Assembly (NCBI GenBank): GCA_944327255.1
Contig: CALVHA010000002.1
Span: 62,001 to 126,000 of the forward strand
Length of the DNA: 64,000 bases
Source: Candidatus Gastranaerophilales bacterium
Lineage (GTDB): Bacteria; Cyanobacteriota; Vampirovibrionia; Gastranaerophilales; Gastranaerophilaceae
Direction: 5' to 3'
The position numbers and the translations under genes are program-made. The notes below the pieces were generated by a model. It did not search any database, was not told where the DNA came from, and worked only from the letters and a program-made list of their open reading frames with translations. Below, in pieces: positions 17,544-26,776 of the stretch (positions are counted from its first letter, which is position 1; each line of letters begins with the position of its first letter).

Positions 17544-18122
17544 TTAATACTCAATGCCTTTTCTGGCCGCAACTCCTGTATCCCAGTAATGCTTTTTAGG
17601 TTTGATTTCAGAGACAAGGTGTGCAATATCTGTAATTTCTTTTTTTGCATTCCGTCCTGTAAGTACAATTTCCATTTCTTCAGGTTTATTTTTTAGAACT
17701 TCTAGCATTTCTTTTAAGTCAATCAGTCCCAAATCCAGAGCGATATTTGCTTCGTCAAGGATGATGAGATTATATTCATCATTTTTAATTGCTTTTTTGG
17801 CAAACTCCCACCCTCTTTGGATAGCTTTTTCATCAGCTTCGGATTTATTATCCGCATATACAATTCGTTCCAATCCAGCTTGAATTATTGTAAGATTTTC
17901 GGCAATTTCCGGTGAAAGATTCCTGAATGAATAAAGTTCTCCATAATCATCTCCGCCTTTAGTAAACATTATGATAAGAACTTTCCAACATCGGCCTAGA
18001 GCTCGCATTGCAAGCCCCAACGACGCAGTAGTTTTCCCTTTTCCGTCTCCAGTGTATACCTGAATATAGCCATGTTTAGCCCAATTAGGATTTATTAAGT
18101 TGTTAGAACATTTATTTTCCAT
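17544..18122 (-). CDS. cobO: Cob(I)yrinic acid a,c-diamide adenosyltransferase
   Basis: A 192-residue CobA/CobO/BtuR-family enzyme. GDGKGKTTASLGLAMRALG (about residues 24-42) is its P-loop, followed by FTKGGDDYGEL and LDEANIALDLGL. It adenosylates corrinoids with ATP in cobalamin synthesis or salvage. No other cobalamin genes are nearby, so salvage is likely (inference). It is divergent from the cyclo-ligase gene with only 23 bases between start codons, sharing a symmetrical promoter. No Shine-Dalgarno; TATAAT ends 7 nt before the ATG. Confidence 0.93.
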   Translation of the reverse strand: MENKCSNNLINPNWAKHGYIQVYTGDGKGKTTASLGLAMRALGRCWKVLIIMFTKGGDDYGELYSFRNLSPEIAENLTIIQAGLERIVYADNKSEADEKAIQRGWEFAKKAIKNDEYNLIILDEANIALDLGLIDLKEMLEVLKNKPEEMEIVLTGRNAKKEITDIAHLVSEIKPKKHYWDTGVAARKGIEY

Positions 18123-18157
18123 TGAACTTATTATATAATAAATTTATGGAAAATAAA
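18111..18157. promoter_or_regulatory. Symmetric bidirectional promoter shared by cobO and cyclo-ligase genes
   Basis: The palindrome TTATTATATAATAA (18128-18141) supplies a TATAAT box on each strand: 18134-18139 forward and 18135-18130 reverse. The forward box ends 6 nt before the ATG at 18146 and the reverse box 7 nt before the ATG at 18122. Outer 12-bp arms (TTTATTTTCCAT and ATGGAAAATAAA) are a perfect inverted repeat containing the first four codons of each gene, so both proteins begin Met-Glu-Asn-Lys. Both mRNAs are predicted leaderless. Confidence 0.65.
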
Positions 18158-18652
18158 ACAGGCCTACGGACTAAAATCAAGAGATTACGTAAAGAATTGG
18201 ATATTGACTATAAAAGCTGTATAATTTGCGATAAAATTAAAGCTTGGGATGTTTTTATAAAAGCTAATAATATTATGCTGTTTTATCCTGCGAAATATGA
18301 GATTAATCTGCTGGATTTGAGAGAATGCGGAAAAACCATTTTTTTCCCTAAGGTTGACGGAAATGATTTATATGTCTGCCCTGATTGCGGAATTTTTGAA
18401 AAATCTTATTTTAACATAAATGAACCTTGTTCAAATCCTATTTCCCCTGATATCTTGGATTTAATAATTGTTCCTGCATTAGCTGTGGATAAAAGCAATT
18501 ACCGTCTTGGTTACGGAGGAGGGTTTTATGATAGATTTCTTGCGCTTTATCCGGATATTATGACGGTAACCCCGATATGTAAAGAGTTTATATATGAAAA
18601 ATTACCGACAGATAATTATGATATCCCTGTTAATTATGTAATTTCGGATTGA
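18146..18652 (+). CDS. 5-formyltetrahydrofolate cyclo-ligase
   Basis: A 168-residue protein of the YgfA/MTHFS family. The C-terminal motif RLGYGGGFYDRFLA with preceding VPALAVDKSNY is diagnostic; the N-terminal basic helix (RTKIKRLRKEL) also fits. It converts 5-formyl-THF to 5,10-methenyl-THF with ATP. I chose the ATG at 18146 because the only promoter ends 6 nt before it. It is divergent from cobO. Confidence 0.92.
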   Translation: MENKTGLRTKIKRLRKELDIDYKSCIICDKIKAWDVFIKANNIMLFYPAKYEINLLDLRECGKTIFFPKVDGNDLYVCPDCGIFEKSYFNINEPCSNPISPDILDLIIVPALAVDKSNYRLGYGGGFYDRFLALYPDIMTVTPICKEFIYEKLPTDNYDIPVNYVISD

Positions 18653-18667
18653 GATTATATTTTTCAC

Positions 18668-18696
18668 TTGAAAAATGTTTAAATATCGTTTATACT
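18668..18696 (+). promoter_or_regulatory. Promoter of G-tract prepilin gene
   Basis: TTGAAA (18668-18673), 17-bp spacer and TATACT (18691-18696) lie 22 bases before the ATG. The transcript would carry a strong AGGAGGG Shine-Dalgarno at about 18707. Confidence 0.65.
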
Positions 18697-18717
18697 TGTA
18701 AATAAGGAGGGTTAAAT

Positions 18718-19533
18718 ATGCGAAATATAGATATAGCAACAATTCCGGGGGGGGGGGCAACTCTATCTAAGTCGCTACAAGAGTTATGCCCTGATAATTA
18801 TTCTGACATAAGATTAAAAAATAAAAGTTTACCCGAATCCGGAGAAATAGGTCTTTTTAACTGCAAGCGAAAGGTAGGCTTTACACTTGCTGAAGTGTTG
18901 ATAACGCTAGGGATAATAGGTATTGTTGCAGCGTTATTGCTTCCGGCTGTTATTGAAAATTATGAAAAACAAGAAGCCTTATCAAGGCTTAAAAAGTCTT
19001 ATACAACTATTGCGAATGCTCTTCAAAAAGCTGCAGTTGAAAACGGGGATCTGGATACATGGGACTGGTCTAATAATGAAAAAATAGTCAAAGAGTATTT
19101 GATGCCAAATTTTTCGTCTGTAAAAATGTATGGTACGAATTGTCGTTATGGTGGTTGTTTTTGTCTTGCAGTACCTGGTGGAAGAACTATAGATAATCCT
19201 GAAATTCCTTATCGTTGGCCTGGCGGGCAAGGTATTACTTCTCCAATGCATAATGCTCTTGCTTCTATACAATTCTTAGACGGTTCTTGTGTGAATTTTT
19301 CTAATGTAAATGCAATGGAAGTTTGGATTGATATAAACGGACCATATAAAAAGCCAAATAAAATTGCAAAAGATGTCTTTGTATTTTATCTTGGGAATAA
19401 TGGACAATTATTGCCTTATACATATTTAGGCTGTAATGATGATTTGGATTACAGAGCAGCAGCAACTGGAACCGGTTGTGGTGCCAGAATTATTGAAGAT
19501 GGCTGGAATATTAAATACGATTGGCACTTTTAA
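18718..19533 (+). CDS. Prepilin-like protein with G11 tract in leader (likely phase-variable)
   Basis: A 271-residue protein. The pilin motif GFTLAEVLITLGIIGIVAALLLP starts only at about residue 55, after an unusually long leader; prepilin leaders are commonly 5-30 residues. Codons 10-14 contain a run of eleven G (18747-18757) in otherwise AT-rich sequence. With G11 the frame continues into the pilin domain; G12 gives TAA four codons after the tract and G10 gives TAA about 18 codons later. The mature part has one hydrophobic helix and a cysteine-containing soluble domain. Strong promoter and Shine-Dalgarno precede the ATG. No ATG lies between tract and pilin motif. Confidence 0.85.
   Translation: MRNIDIATIPGGGATLSKSLQELCPDNYSDIRLKNKSLPESGEIGLFNCKRKVGFTLAEVLITLGIIGIVAALLLPAVIENYEKQEALSRLKKSYTTIANALQKAAVENGDLDTWDWSNNEKIVKEYLMPNFSSVKMYGTNCRYGGCFCLAVPGGRTIDNPEIPYRWPGGQGITSPMHNALASIQFLDGSCVNFSNVNAMEVWIDINGPYKKPNKIAKDVFVFYLGNNGQLLPYTYLGCNDDLDYRAAATGTGCGARIIEDGWNIKYDWHF
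18747..18757 (+). repeat. Homopolymeric G11 tract
   Basis: Eleven consecutive G inside the coding leader of the prepilin gene, the only G or C run of this length I saw in the window. Such tracts change length by replication slippage in contingency loci. The consequence here would be ON/OFF switching of the prepilin. Confidence 0.85.
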
Positions 19534-19553
19534 ATATGATTTAATTTAATTTG

Positions 19554-19582
19554 TCAGGAAGCTTGCAATATAGTCTTCCTGA
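19554..19582. terminator. Hairpin between convergent prepilin and unknown genes
   Basis: TCAGGAAG and CTTCCTGA form an 8-bp stem with a 13-base loop; T-rich sequence follows on the plus strand. It lies between stops at 19533 and 19589. Confidence 0.6.
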
Positions 19583-19588
19583 TTATTT

Positions 19589-19948
19589 TTAATTAATTTT
19601 GGTATGTTCTACTCCGGGAGCATCTTTTATAATAAATGGTCTTACAAACGCATATGTTCCGTAAAGAGAGGCTAATAAGCCTGTTATTCCAAGTGTTTTT
19701 CCTGTTTTCGGGAATCTTGAATTAATAAGAGAACCTATTGTCGCAAGAGTTGTCCCTGTCATGATACCGAGATATCCTTTAAAAATTGTTCTTGGCACAA
19801 CGATAGTATCAGTCATATCTGAACTGTTTTTTGTTTTTTCATGTATTTTGTCTAGAAACGATTTGACCTGCGAGTTTTGCTGGGATTGAATTGTCGTGGA
19901 TGATGTGTTCTTAAAGCTTGGACTGACTGTGATTTTAGATACTTGCAT
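19589..19948 (-). CDS. Unknown small membrane protein
   Basis: A 119-residue protein I do not recognise. The first 50 residues are polar and Ser/Gln/Lys-rich. Two hydrophobic segments follow (about 57-73 GYLGIMTGTTLATIG, and 85-105 TLGITGLLASLYGTYAFV). A clear Shine-Dalgarno (GGAGGAAAG) precedes the ATG, supporting a real gene. It is convergent with the prepilin gene and divergent from gap. Confidence 0.6.
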   Translation of the reverse strand: MQVSKITVSPSFKNTSSTTIQSQQNSQVKSFLDKIHEKTKNSSDMTDTIVVPRTIFKGYLGIMTGTTLATIGSLINSRFPKTGKTLGITGLLASLYGTYAFVRPFIIKDAPGVEHTKIN

Positions 19949-20084
19949 AATTTTCTTTCCTCCATTTGAAGTATTACATAATTAATAGATAGTTACAAGA
20001 AAACGATTATGATTTGTTAATTTATATTTCAATCAATATTATAAAACTTAATTTTTTTTTAACAATTCACAGCGCTTCCACCAC

Positions 20085-20113
20085 TTGATTAGTTTTTTTT
20101 TTGGTGATATAAA
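20085..20113 (+). promoter_or_regulatory. gap promoter with T10 spacer tract
   Basis: TTGATT (20085-20090), 17-bp spacer and TATAAA (20108-20113). The spacer contains ten consecutive T (20093-20102), which would be intrinsically bent and could vary in length. Confidence 0.5.
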
Positions 20114-20150
20114 AGTCATGTTATAAGATTTACAGAATAAGAAGGAGTAA

Positions 20151-21161
<1,011 letters not shown>

Positions 21162-21179
21162 TTTTTAGATGTAGAATGT

Positions 21180-21210
21180 AACAGCAGTGTCCAATAAGGA
21201 CACTGCTGTT
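21180..21210 (+). terminator. gap terminator
   Basis: A 13-bp perfect stem (AACAGCAGTGTCC / GGACACTGCTGTT) with a 5-base loop, followed by TTAATTT. Confidence 0.85.
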
Positions 21211-21283
21211 TTAATTTCACTCTATTATGGTTTAAGAAAGTATACAATATAGATATAAATGAAAGAATCTTACGAGAACTGTA

Positions 21284-21778
21284 TTATTGCCTATTCCAGC
21301 TCATAATATAATCATCCATGACAAAACCGGAGCCTATGTCTGTTACGACAGCATCAATTGTCTTAAAACCCCATTTCAGATATGCATATATAGTATTTTG
21401 ATTATATTTATTTACTGTTAAACGAATCTCATTATATCCGTTTTGTAAACTTATTTCTTTGATCTTTTCAAATGCTCGTCTACCTATTCCTTTGGAACGG
21501 AAGCCTTTTGAAATATACAGTTTTGAAAGGAATAAATAATTTTTCTTTTTTGATATTCCGAAGTAACCTATGTTTTTGCCGTTTTGATTAATAAAATAGT
21601 ATGTGTAATTTTCATTATTGTATTGTTCATTAATAGCTTTTTCTGATTGGAATTTTTCTATCATATAATCGATCTGTTCAGGAGTCAAAATTATTCCCCA
21701 GTATTCATGCCAGATATTATCCGCAAGTTGAGCCAGTTCTTTTATGTTTTCTCTTTGTACTTCTATAAATGTTTCCAT
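21284..21778 (-). CDS. GNAT-family N-acetyltransferase
   Basis: A 164-residue protein with the acetyl-CoA-binding segment KLYISKGFRSKGIGRRAFEK (R-x-x-x-G-x-G, about residues 90-109). The C-terminal NKYNQNTIYAYLKWGFKTID is typical of the last GNAT helix and strand. The substrate cannot be told. There is no Shine-Dalgarno; TAAAAT (21790-21785) ends 6 nt before the ATG, suggesting a leaderless mRNA. It is divergent from nadE. Confidence 0.88.
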   Translation of the reverse strand: METFIEVQRENIKELAQLADNIWHEYWGIILTPEQIDYMIEKFQSEKAINEQYNNENYTYYFINQNGKNIGYFGISKKKNYLFLSKLYISKGFRSKGIGRRAFEKIKEISLQNGYNEIRLTVNKYNQNTIYAYLKWGFKTIDAVVTDIGSGFVMDDYIMSWNRQ

Positions 21779-21875
21779 ACTCAGATTTTACAACAATAAC
21801 TTGGAAAAAATTCCGTTGAAAGAAGTATTTTCTTCTTGTTTTTGTTAAAATAGATTTGTAATATAAGGGATATTT

Positions 21876-23843
21876 ATGAATAAGAAGATTTACGATTTAA
21901 TGGAAGTAATAGATAATGATTTGAGCGAAAATTCATTATCCGAAGATGAGAGAAATAGAATAGCAGAAGAATATAAAAAATACTTGCCTGCAAATGCGAT
22001 AGTTCTCGCACAGGCTAATCCGATTTCCGGAAATATAAAATATAATGCTGAAAAAGCTCTAAAATGGATTAGATGGGCAAACAGACTTGGAGTTAGGGCT
22101 ATAGTTTTTCCTGAGCTATTTTTGATAGGTTACCCGATAGGTGATTTTATTGACAGATTTCCTGTGGTGGTAGAAGAAAATATTGAATGGCTTGAGGCAC
22201 TTGCCCGTTTTAGTACAAATACCAAAGTAATTATAGGCTTTGCGGATTTTAATAGGAATAAAGTAGGAAAGAATTATTATAATTCAGTCGCCATTTTGGC
22301 AAACGGGAAAATCGAAAGTATAGTGAAAAAGACCCTGCTTCCAAATTATGCAGAGTTTAATGACTATCGTCATTTTGAAAGTGCGGATGTTAACAGTGCT
22401 TCAAGGATTACCATGCTTGGTGATAAGAAAGCTGGAATAATAATTTGTGAAGACGGGTGGAATGATTTTGACTTTTTTGACAAAAATCTTTATGCCGTTG
22501 ATCCCGTAGAAACTGTTGTAAGTGAACAAAATCCTGATTTCTTGATAAATTGTTCTGCTTCAATTACCAGAGCTAAGAAAGAGCAGTTGAAACATAATAT
22601 GTTATCTTTTGCCGCAAAAAAATATAAGACACCGATAGTTTATGTCAATCAGGTTGGTTCTGGAGAATGTCTGTCATTTGAAGGAGCTAGCAGGGTTTAT
22701 GATGAAAACGGAAACCTCACTGCAATGGCGAAATCTTATGAGGAGCAGTTTTTTATTGTAGATGTTGATGATAAAGAAGGACAGATTAATCCTCTTCCTA
22801 AGGGGCTTGAAAAGACTTTAAATTCTCAAAAGGCATTCAGTCTGGATCATGAGCCTGATTTGGAAAGAACATATTTAACTATAGTGCAATCAATAAGAGA
22901 TTATTTTAAGAAAACTGGTTTTGAGCGGGCGGTATTAGGTTTGTCGGGCGGATTGGATTCTACAGTGTGTGCAGTGTTATTGGCTGATGCACTGGGAGCT
23001 GAAAATGTATTCGGAATTAGTATGCCGTCGCGTATTACAAGTAGTGAAAGCAAAAATGATGCAAGAAAATTAGCTGAAAATATAGGGATTAATTTTTTAG
23101 AAGTTCCAATAAAAGATATGTTTGACATAACGCGTTCAAAGTTTGACGGCCTTTTTGAACAAATGGAAAAAGGCTGGAATTGCAGATATAAAAATTCGTA
23201 TACAAATGATAATATCCAGGCACGTGCAAGAGCTACTATTCTGTGGGGTGTTGCAAACGAATTTGACAAATGTCTTTCTATAGCAACATCGGATAAGTCT
23301 GAGGCTTATATGGGCTATGCAACCATAAACGGTGATATGTCAGGAGGTTTTGCCCCTATAGCAGATGTTACCAAAACAAAGTTGTTTGCGCTTGCAGGAT
23401 GGATGAATGAAAATCGAAAACAAAAAAATGCTATTCCACAGTCAATTATTGAAAAACGTCCTGGCGCCGAACTTGCTATTAATCCTAAAACGGGTAAACC
23501 TCTTCTTGCGGAAGAAGCGTTAATGCCTTATGAATTTTTGGATGAAGTAATATGGAGAGTCGAAAATTTACATCAATCAATAGGCGATATGCTTGATGTA
23601 GAATTTTTGTACGAAAAGAAAGAAACTGTTTCTAAAGAACAGAAAAAAGAATGGCTTGAAAAGTTTTTCAGACGGATGTCGTTTGCGGTGTATAAATGGT
23701 CTATTTTACCGCCGGCTCCTATTGTTGATGCACGTTCAATTAATAAAACTGAATACAGACATCCTATTATTGCATCAGGAATAAATTACAATAAAACTTC
23801 CTTTGAGGATAAACTGAATACCCTGAGATATTCTGAAACTTAA
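21876..23843 (+). CDS. nadE: Glutamine-dependent NAD+ synthetase
   Basis: A 655-residue two-domain enzyme. The N-terminal nitrilase-type glutaminase (about 35-310) has the Glu of FPELFLIGYP, the Lys of KKTLLPNY and the Cys of IICEDGW. The C-terminal synthetase (about 330-655) has the PP-loop LGLSGGLDSTV and SDKSEAYMGYAT. It amidates deamido-NAD+ using glutamine-derived ammonia. A TAAAAT box with an upstream TG (extended -10, 21843-21851) and an AAGGG Shine-Dalgarno precede it. Confidence 0.96.
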   Translation: MNKKIYDLMEVIDNDLSENSLSEDERNRIAEEYKKYLPANAIVLAQANPISGNIKYNAEKALKWIRWANRLGVRAIVFPELFLIGYPIGDFIDRFPVVVEENIEWLEALARFSTNTKVIIGFADFNRNKVGKNYYNSVAILANGKIESIVKKTLLPNYAEFNDYRHFESADVNSASRITMLGDKKAGIIICEDGWNDFDFFDKNLYAVDPVETVVSEQNPDFLINCSASITRAKKEQLKHNMLSFAAKKYKTPIVYVNQVGSGECLSFEGASRVYDENGNLTAMAKSYEEQFFIVDVDDKEGQINPLPKGLEKTLNSQKAFSLDHEPDLERTYLTIVQSIRDYFKKTGFERAVLGLSGGLDSTVCAVLLADALGAENVFGISMPSRITSSESKNDARKLAENIGINFLEVPIKDMFDITRSKFDGLFEQMEKGWNCRYKNSYTNDNIQARARATILWGVANEFDKCLSIATSDKSEAYMGYATINGDMSGGFAPIADVTKTKLFALAGWMNENRKQKNAIPQSIIEKRPGAELAINPKTGKPLLAEEALMPYEFLDEVIWRVENLHQSIGDMLDVEFLYEKKETVSKEQKKEWLEKFFRRMSFAVYKWSILPPAPIVDARSINKTEYRHPIIASGINYNKTSFEDKLNTLRYSET

Positions 23844-23899
23844 TATATGAGCGGTATTTTCGTATAGCATGCATAAATAGTACTTAATAATAAATTTAT

Positions 23900-23928
23900 T
23901 TGTCTTTTCTAAAAAATAGGGCTACACT
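23900..23928 (+). promoter_or_regulatory. Promoter of small HTH gene, predicted leaderless
   Basis: TTGTCT (23900-23905), 17-bp spacer and TACACT (23923-23928) are followed by 6 bases and the ATG at 23935. No ribosome binding site is visible. Confidence 0.45.
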
Positions 23929-23934
23929 TTTGGT

Positions 23935-24144
23935 ATGTTGGATATTAAAGAAGAAATACAAATTTTATTATTAAAACAAGGCTTGTCTATGAGAAAGCTT
24001 GCCAAGAAAATGAGGGATGACGGTTTTGATATTCCTGCCGAAAGCGGATTATCTTATGCATTTAATCAAAAACGTATAAGATTCCAAACAGTTCAGGAAA
24101 TCCTTGATTATCTTGGTTATAAACTTGAGATAAGAAGAAAATAG
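23935..24144 (+). CDS. Small HTH-like protein
   Basis: A 69-residue protein, IKEEIQILLLKQGLSMRKLA followed by a helix-rich C-terminus ending LGYKLEIRRK. The LSMRKLA segment reads like the first helices of a lambda-repressor-type HTH, but it is not a standard XRE match. It resembles the ORF ending at 8155 at both ends, so the window holds two copies of one family. Probably DNA-binding. No Shine-Dalgarno. Confidence 0.65.
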   Translation: MLDIKEEIQILLLKQGLSMRKLAKKMRDDGFDIPAESGLSYAFNQKRIRFQTVQEILDYLGYKLEIRRK

Positions 24145-24150
24145 TATATA

Positions 24151-24765
24151 TTATTTTACTATAATCTTGTAAACATCGTTTCCATAATGTGAAAAGTATT
24201 TAGTTCCCTTGTCAGAAACTTTAAACATTCCCTTTATGTAAGGAGAATCTGTTTCCGGCGGGTTGAATGAATATTTATGGAAATTTTTGTCAGTATCGTT
24301 TAGTAAAATATATTTTTGAACTTTTCTCGGTTTTCTGATTTTGATTTCATTATTTTTAAACGATGAGATCTTAATTATTTTCGTATCAGGAAAGAGTTTT
24401 TTAATCTCTCTTTCGTTAAGTTCTTTTGTTTTAAATTTGCCGTCTTCGTTTATAACTTCTGCAAATTTCAAGTTTTGATTGACAACGGCAATTAGTCGAC
24501 CGTTTCTTACGAATTCGTAATTTGAACCGAGCATAAATTCAGGTTCTTTATTTACATCCAAGTAATATTCAGAATAAGAACCGGTACCCGGATTTGTCTT
24601 TTTAGTGTATGTAATTTTATCATCGAAAGCGCTTCTAACAACCGACCAGGCGTGTTTTGAAGGTGAATAATGAACCTGAGTCCCATCTAAAACTTCTTCT
24701 ACAATTGCATTCGCAGAAAGTGACGATGCAATCAAAAGACCAAAAATAATTAACAGTTTTTTCAT
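24151..24765 (-). CDS. Unknown secreted protein
   Basis: A 204-residue protein with a clear Sec signal peptide (MKKLLIIFGLLIASSLSANA, cleavage after ANA). The remainder is charged and strand-rich, with no family I recognise; it contains one Cys-free domain and a basic stretch around KIRKPRKVQK. GGAG precedes the ATG. It is convergent with the small HTH gene and divergent from the amidase. Probably periplasmic or surface-located. Confidence 0.6.
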   Translation of the reverse strand: MKKLLIIFGLLIASSLSANAIVEEVLDGTQVHYSPSKHAWSVVRSAFDDKITYTKKTNPGTGSYSEYYLDVNKEPEFMLGSNYEFVRNGRLIAVVNQNLKFAEVINEDGKFKTKELNEREIKKLFPDTKIIKISSFKNNEIKIRKPRKVQKYILLNDTDKNFHKYSFNPPETDSPYIKGMFKVSDKGTKYFSHYGNDVYKIIVK

Positions 24766-24843
24766 GATTAATTCTCCAAATTTATTACGAATTTATTATA
24801 GCACGATATTTTATGGTATAATACTCCAAAAAGGAGAGAGTTT

Positions 24844-25653
24844 ATGAAAGCAGGAATTTTAAGTGTTCAATTTAATCCTATATTAGCTGATAAATCAGGA
24901 AATCTTGATAAAGTTAATGAAATTATTCATCAGTATGATGACAGAAATTTGGATTTGATTGTTTTGCCAGAATTTTTTTCTACTGGTATTTGTGACAGAG
25001 AGTTTATAAACTCTCCCGAAGATGAAACAGGTGGAGAAGTTATTGCAAACTTAAAGGAAACGGCAAAAAGATACAATACAAACATTGCAGCCGGAACTGT
25101 AATTGAACTTGTTGACGGGAAACGATATAATACATGTTTTGTAATAAACCGTCAGGGAGAAATTGTCGGAAAGTACAGAAAGAAACATTTGTTTAATTTT
25201 GCAGGCGGGAATGAGGATAAATACTTAACTCCTGGCGATAAAACGCTTGTTGTTGATTTGGATTTTGCAAAGGTTGGGGTGAGTGTTTGTTTTGATATAA
25301 AATTCCCTATGCTTTATAGAGATTTAATTAAGCAAGGAGCTGAAATTATTGTTTCACCCTCTGCGTGGTCTACTTTATCAGCATTTTCTGAGAAGGTAAA
25401 GGATGATTTTGTAAAAACATGGCAGGGGATGAATATGTGCAGAGCTACTGAAACTTTGACATATTTTGTGACTTCAAATCTGGTTGGAATGGCTGAAAAT
25501 AATGTTCTAAGTATCGGTAATTCAATGATATGCGATCCTGTCGGTGCTGTTGTCGCAGGATGTGATACTTATGAATCCGGAGTTTACGCCGAGATTGATT
25601 TGTCAATAGTAAGGGATTTCAAAAGACTTTATCCCGTTGCGGAGATGGAATAA
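24844..25653 (+). CDS. Nitrilase-superfamily amidohydrolase
   Basis: A 269-residue carbon-nitrogen hydrolase. The catalytic triad is visible: Glu in LPEFFSTGI (near 43), Lys in YRKKHLF (near 115) and Cys in VSVCFDIKFP (near 148). The KKHLFNF loop and short length resemble omega-amidase/Nit2-type enzymes, but the substrate is uncertain. TATAAT and a strong AAGGAGAGAG Shine-Dalgarno lie just upstream. Confidence 0.88.
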   Translation: MKAGILSVQFNPILADKSGNLDKVNEIIHQYDDRNLDLIVLPEFFSTGICDREFINSPEDETGGEVIANLKETAKRYNTNIAAGTVIELVDGKRYNTCFVINRQGEIVGKYRKKHLFNFAGGNEDKYLTPGDKTLVVDLDFAKVGVSVCFDIKFPMLYRDLIKQGAEIIVSPSAWSTLSAFSEKVKDDFVKTWQGMNMCRATETLTYFVTSNLVGMAENNVLSIGNSMICDPVGAVVAGCDTYESGVYAEIDLSIVRDFKRLYPVAEME

Positions 25654-25655
25654 AT

Positions 25656-25683
25656 AAAAGGAACATCAAATGATGTTCCTTTT
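25656..25683. terminator. Hairpin terminator after amidase
   Basis: AAAAGGAACATC and GATGTTCCTTTT form a 12-bp stem with an AAAT loop and T-rich tail. It can act for both convergent genes. Confidence 0.8.
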
Positions 25684-25714
25684 ATTTTTATTTGTTTTTA
25701 TAAATGTATCTAGT

Positions 25715-26491
25715 CTATATTTTTAATTTTTTTATTTGTTCTGCCCAATTGCTGCATATTTTATTATTTCCCATATCGACTGTTTTAGGGGCTATTTTAG
25801 CTAATTTTAGGGGTTCTACCATGTTTGCTGATTTAGCCATGTTTGCTGATTTAGCTATCTTTTCGCATACAGGAGTTTGAATTTGTTCGCCGCGAAGCCA
25901 TTGTCTTATTGCTACCATGAATTGGTCAAGACTTCGCTGTAAGCCATTTTTTCCTTTAACATAATTTTCTAATAACGTATCTGCACCGATTTTTTTGGCA
26001 AGATCTATGATTCCATCTTCATTTGCTGCTAAATGGCCTGCAAAAGCTTTCCCTGAAGATACATCCACTGTAACATTCCCGCCTCTTCTTGTAAATCCTG
26101 CTGCAATATCTTTTGCATCAGCAGGTTTTCCGCCATCGATAAAGCCATTTGAAGATGATAGTTTGCCATTTTTACCTGCTGAAAATTTATATTTTATGAC
26201 TGCATCTGAACGTCCAGGGTTTACAACAGATACTGCGCCCTGACCTAAAACCTGCTTCCCGTCCTGTAATTTTATTCCGGCAATAGAATAATTTGATTTT
26301 GCTTTGTATGCCACATCCAATGTTGGATTTTTGGTTCCGCTCAATAGTTGCTGCAAAATTTTTCCATCTTCTCCGCCCTGTTTTGCAATTTCGTCAAGTT
26401 GTAATTTGCTTAGACGTATTTTCCCGGTTGCACCTTCTGTTTTTGGAATAAAATTCATAACTTTTCCCATAATTTTTGATAAATTTGGCAT
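25715..26491 (-). CDS. Unknown soluble protein
   Basis: A 258-residue protein I do not recognise. It lacks a signal peptide and membrane helices. The middle (about 60-165) is Gly/Lys/Ser-rich with strand-like repeats (GKQVLGQGAVSVVNPGRSDAVIKYKF). A helix follows (LAKKIGADTLLENYVKGK), and a short tandem AKSANM repeat lies near residue 215. AAAGGG lies about 10 bases before the ATG. It may be another secretion-associated or structural protein of this lineage; nothing firmer can be said. Confidence 0.5.
   Translation of the reverse strand: MPNLSKIMGKVMNFIPKTEGATGKIRLSKLQLDEIAKQGGEDGKILQQLLSGTKNPTLDVAYKAKSNYSIAGIKLQDGKQVLGQGAVSVVNPGRSDAVIKYKFSAGKNGKLSSSNGFIDGGKPADAKDIAAGFTRRGGNVTVDVSSGKAFAGHLAANEDGIIDLAKKIGADTLLENYVKGKNGLQRSLDQFMVAIRQWLRGEQIQTPVCEKIAKSANMAKSANMVEPLKLAKIAPKTVDMGNNKICSNWAEQIKKLKI
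25820..25855 (-). repeat. 18-bp exact tandem duplication in coding sequence
   Basis: The 18-mer CATGTTTGCTGATTTAGC occurs twice head to tail, encoding a repeated Ala-Lys-Ser-Ala-Asn-Met. It is in frame and probably a recent slippage or duplication product. Confidence 0.85.
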
Positions 26492-26776
26492 AGTAATTTT
26501 TCCCTTTCCTTTCTTTTTTACTAATTTGTTTTTTTGTTAAATATCATTAATTAAAATTTGTAGTGATCCCTATTTTGGTTAGTGTTTTGAAAATCGATTT
26601 CCCCTTACTCTTTTATAAAAAACATCAACGATTGAAAATTGCTAAAATTTATGAAGTTTTAAGTATAAATTAGTAATATACAGAATTGACAATGCATTCA
26701 GACTTTACAAAACTTAATGTACAATACTTTATATTGCTAAAAATATTAATTTAAGAAGTGAAACATATAAACTATT

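Noticed and set aside
4305-19533. The two prepilin genes as parts of one pilus operon.
   Set aside because: They are about 14 kb apart with unrelated genes, separate promoters and different leaders.
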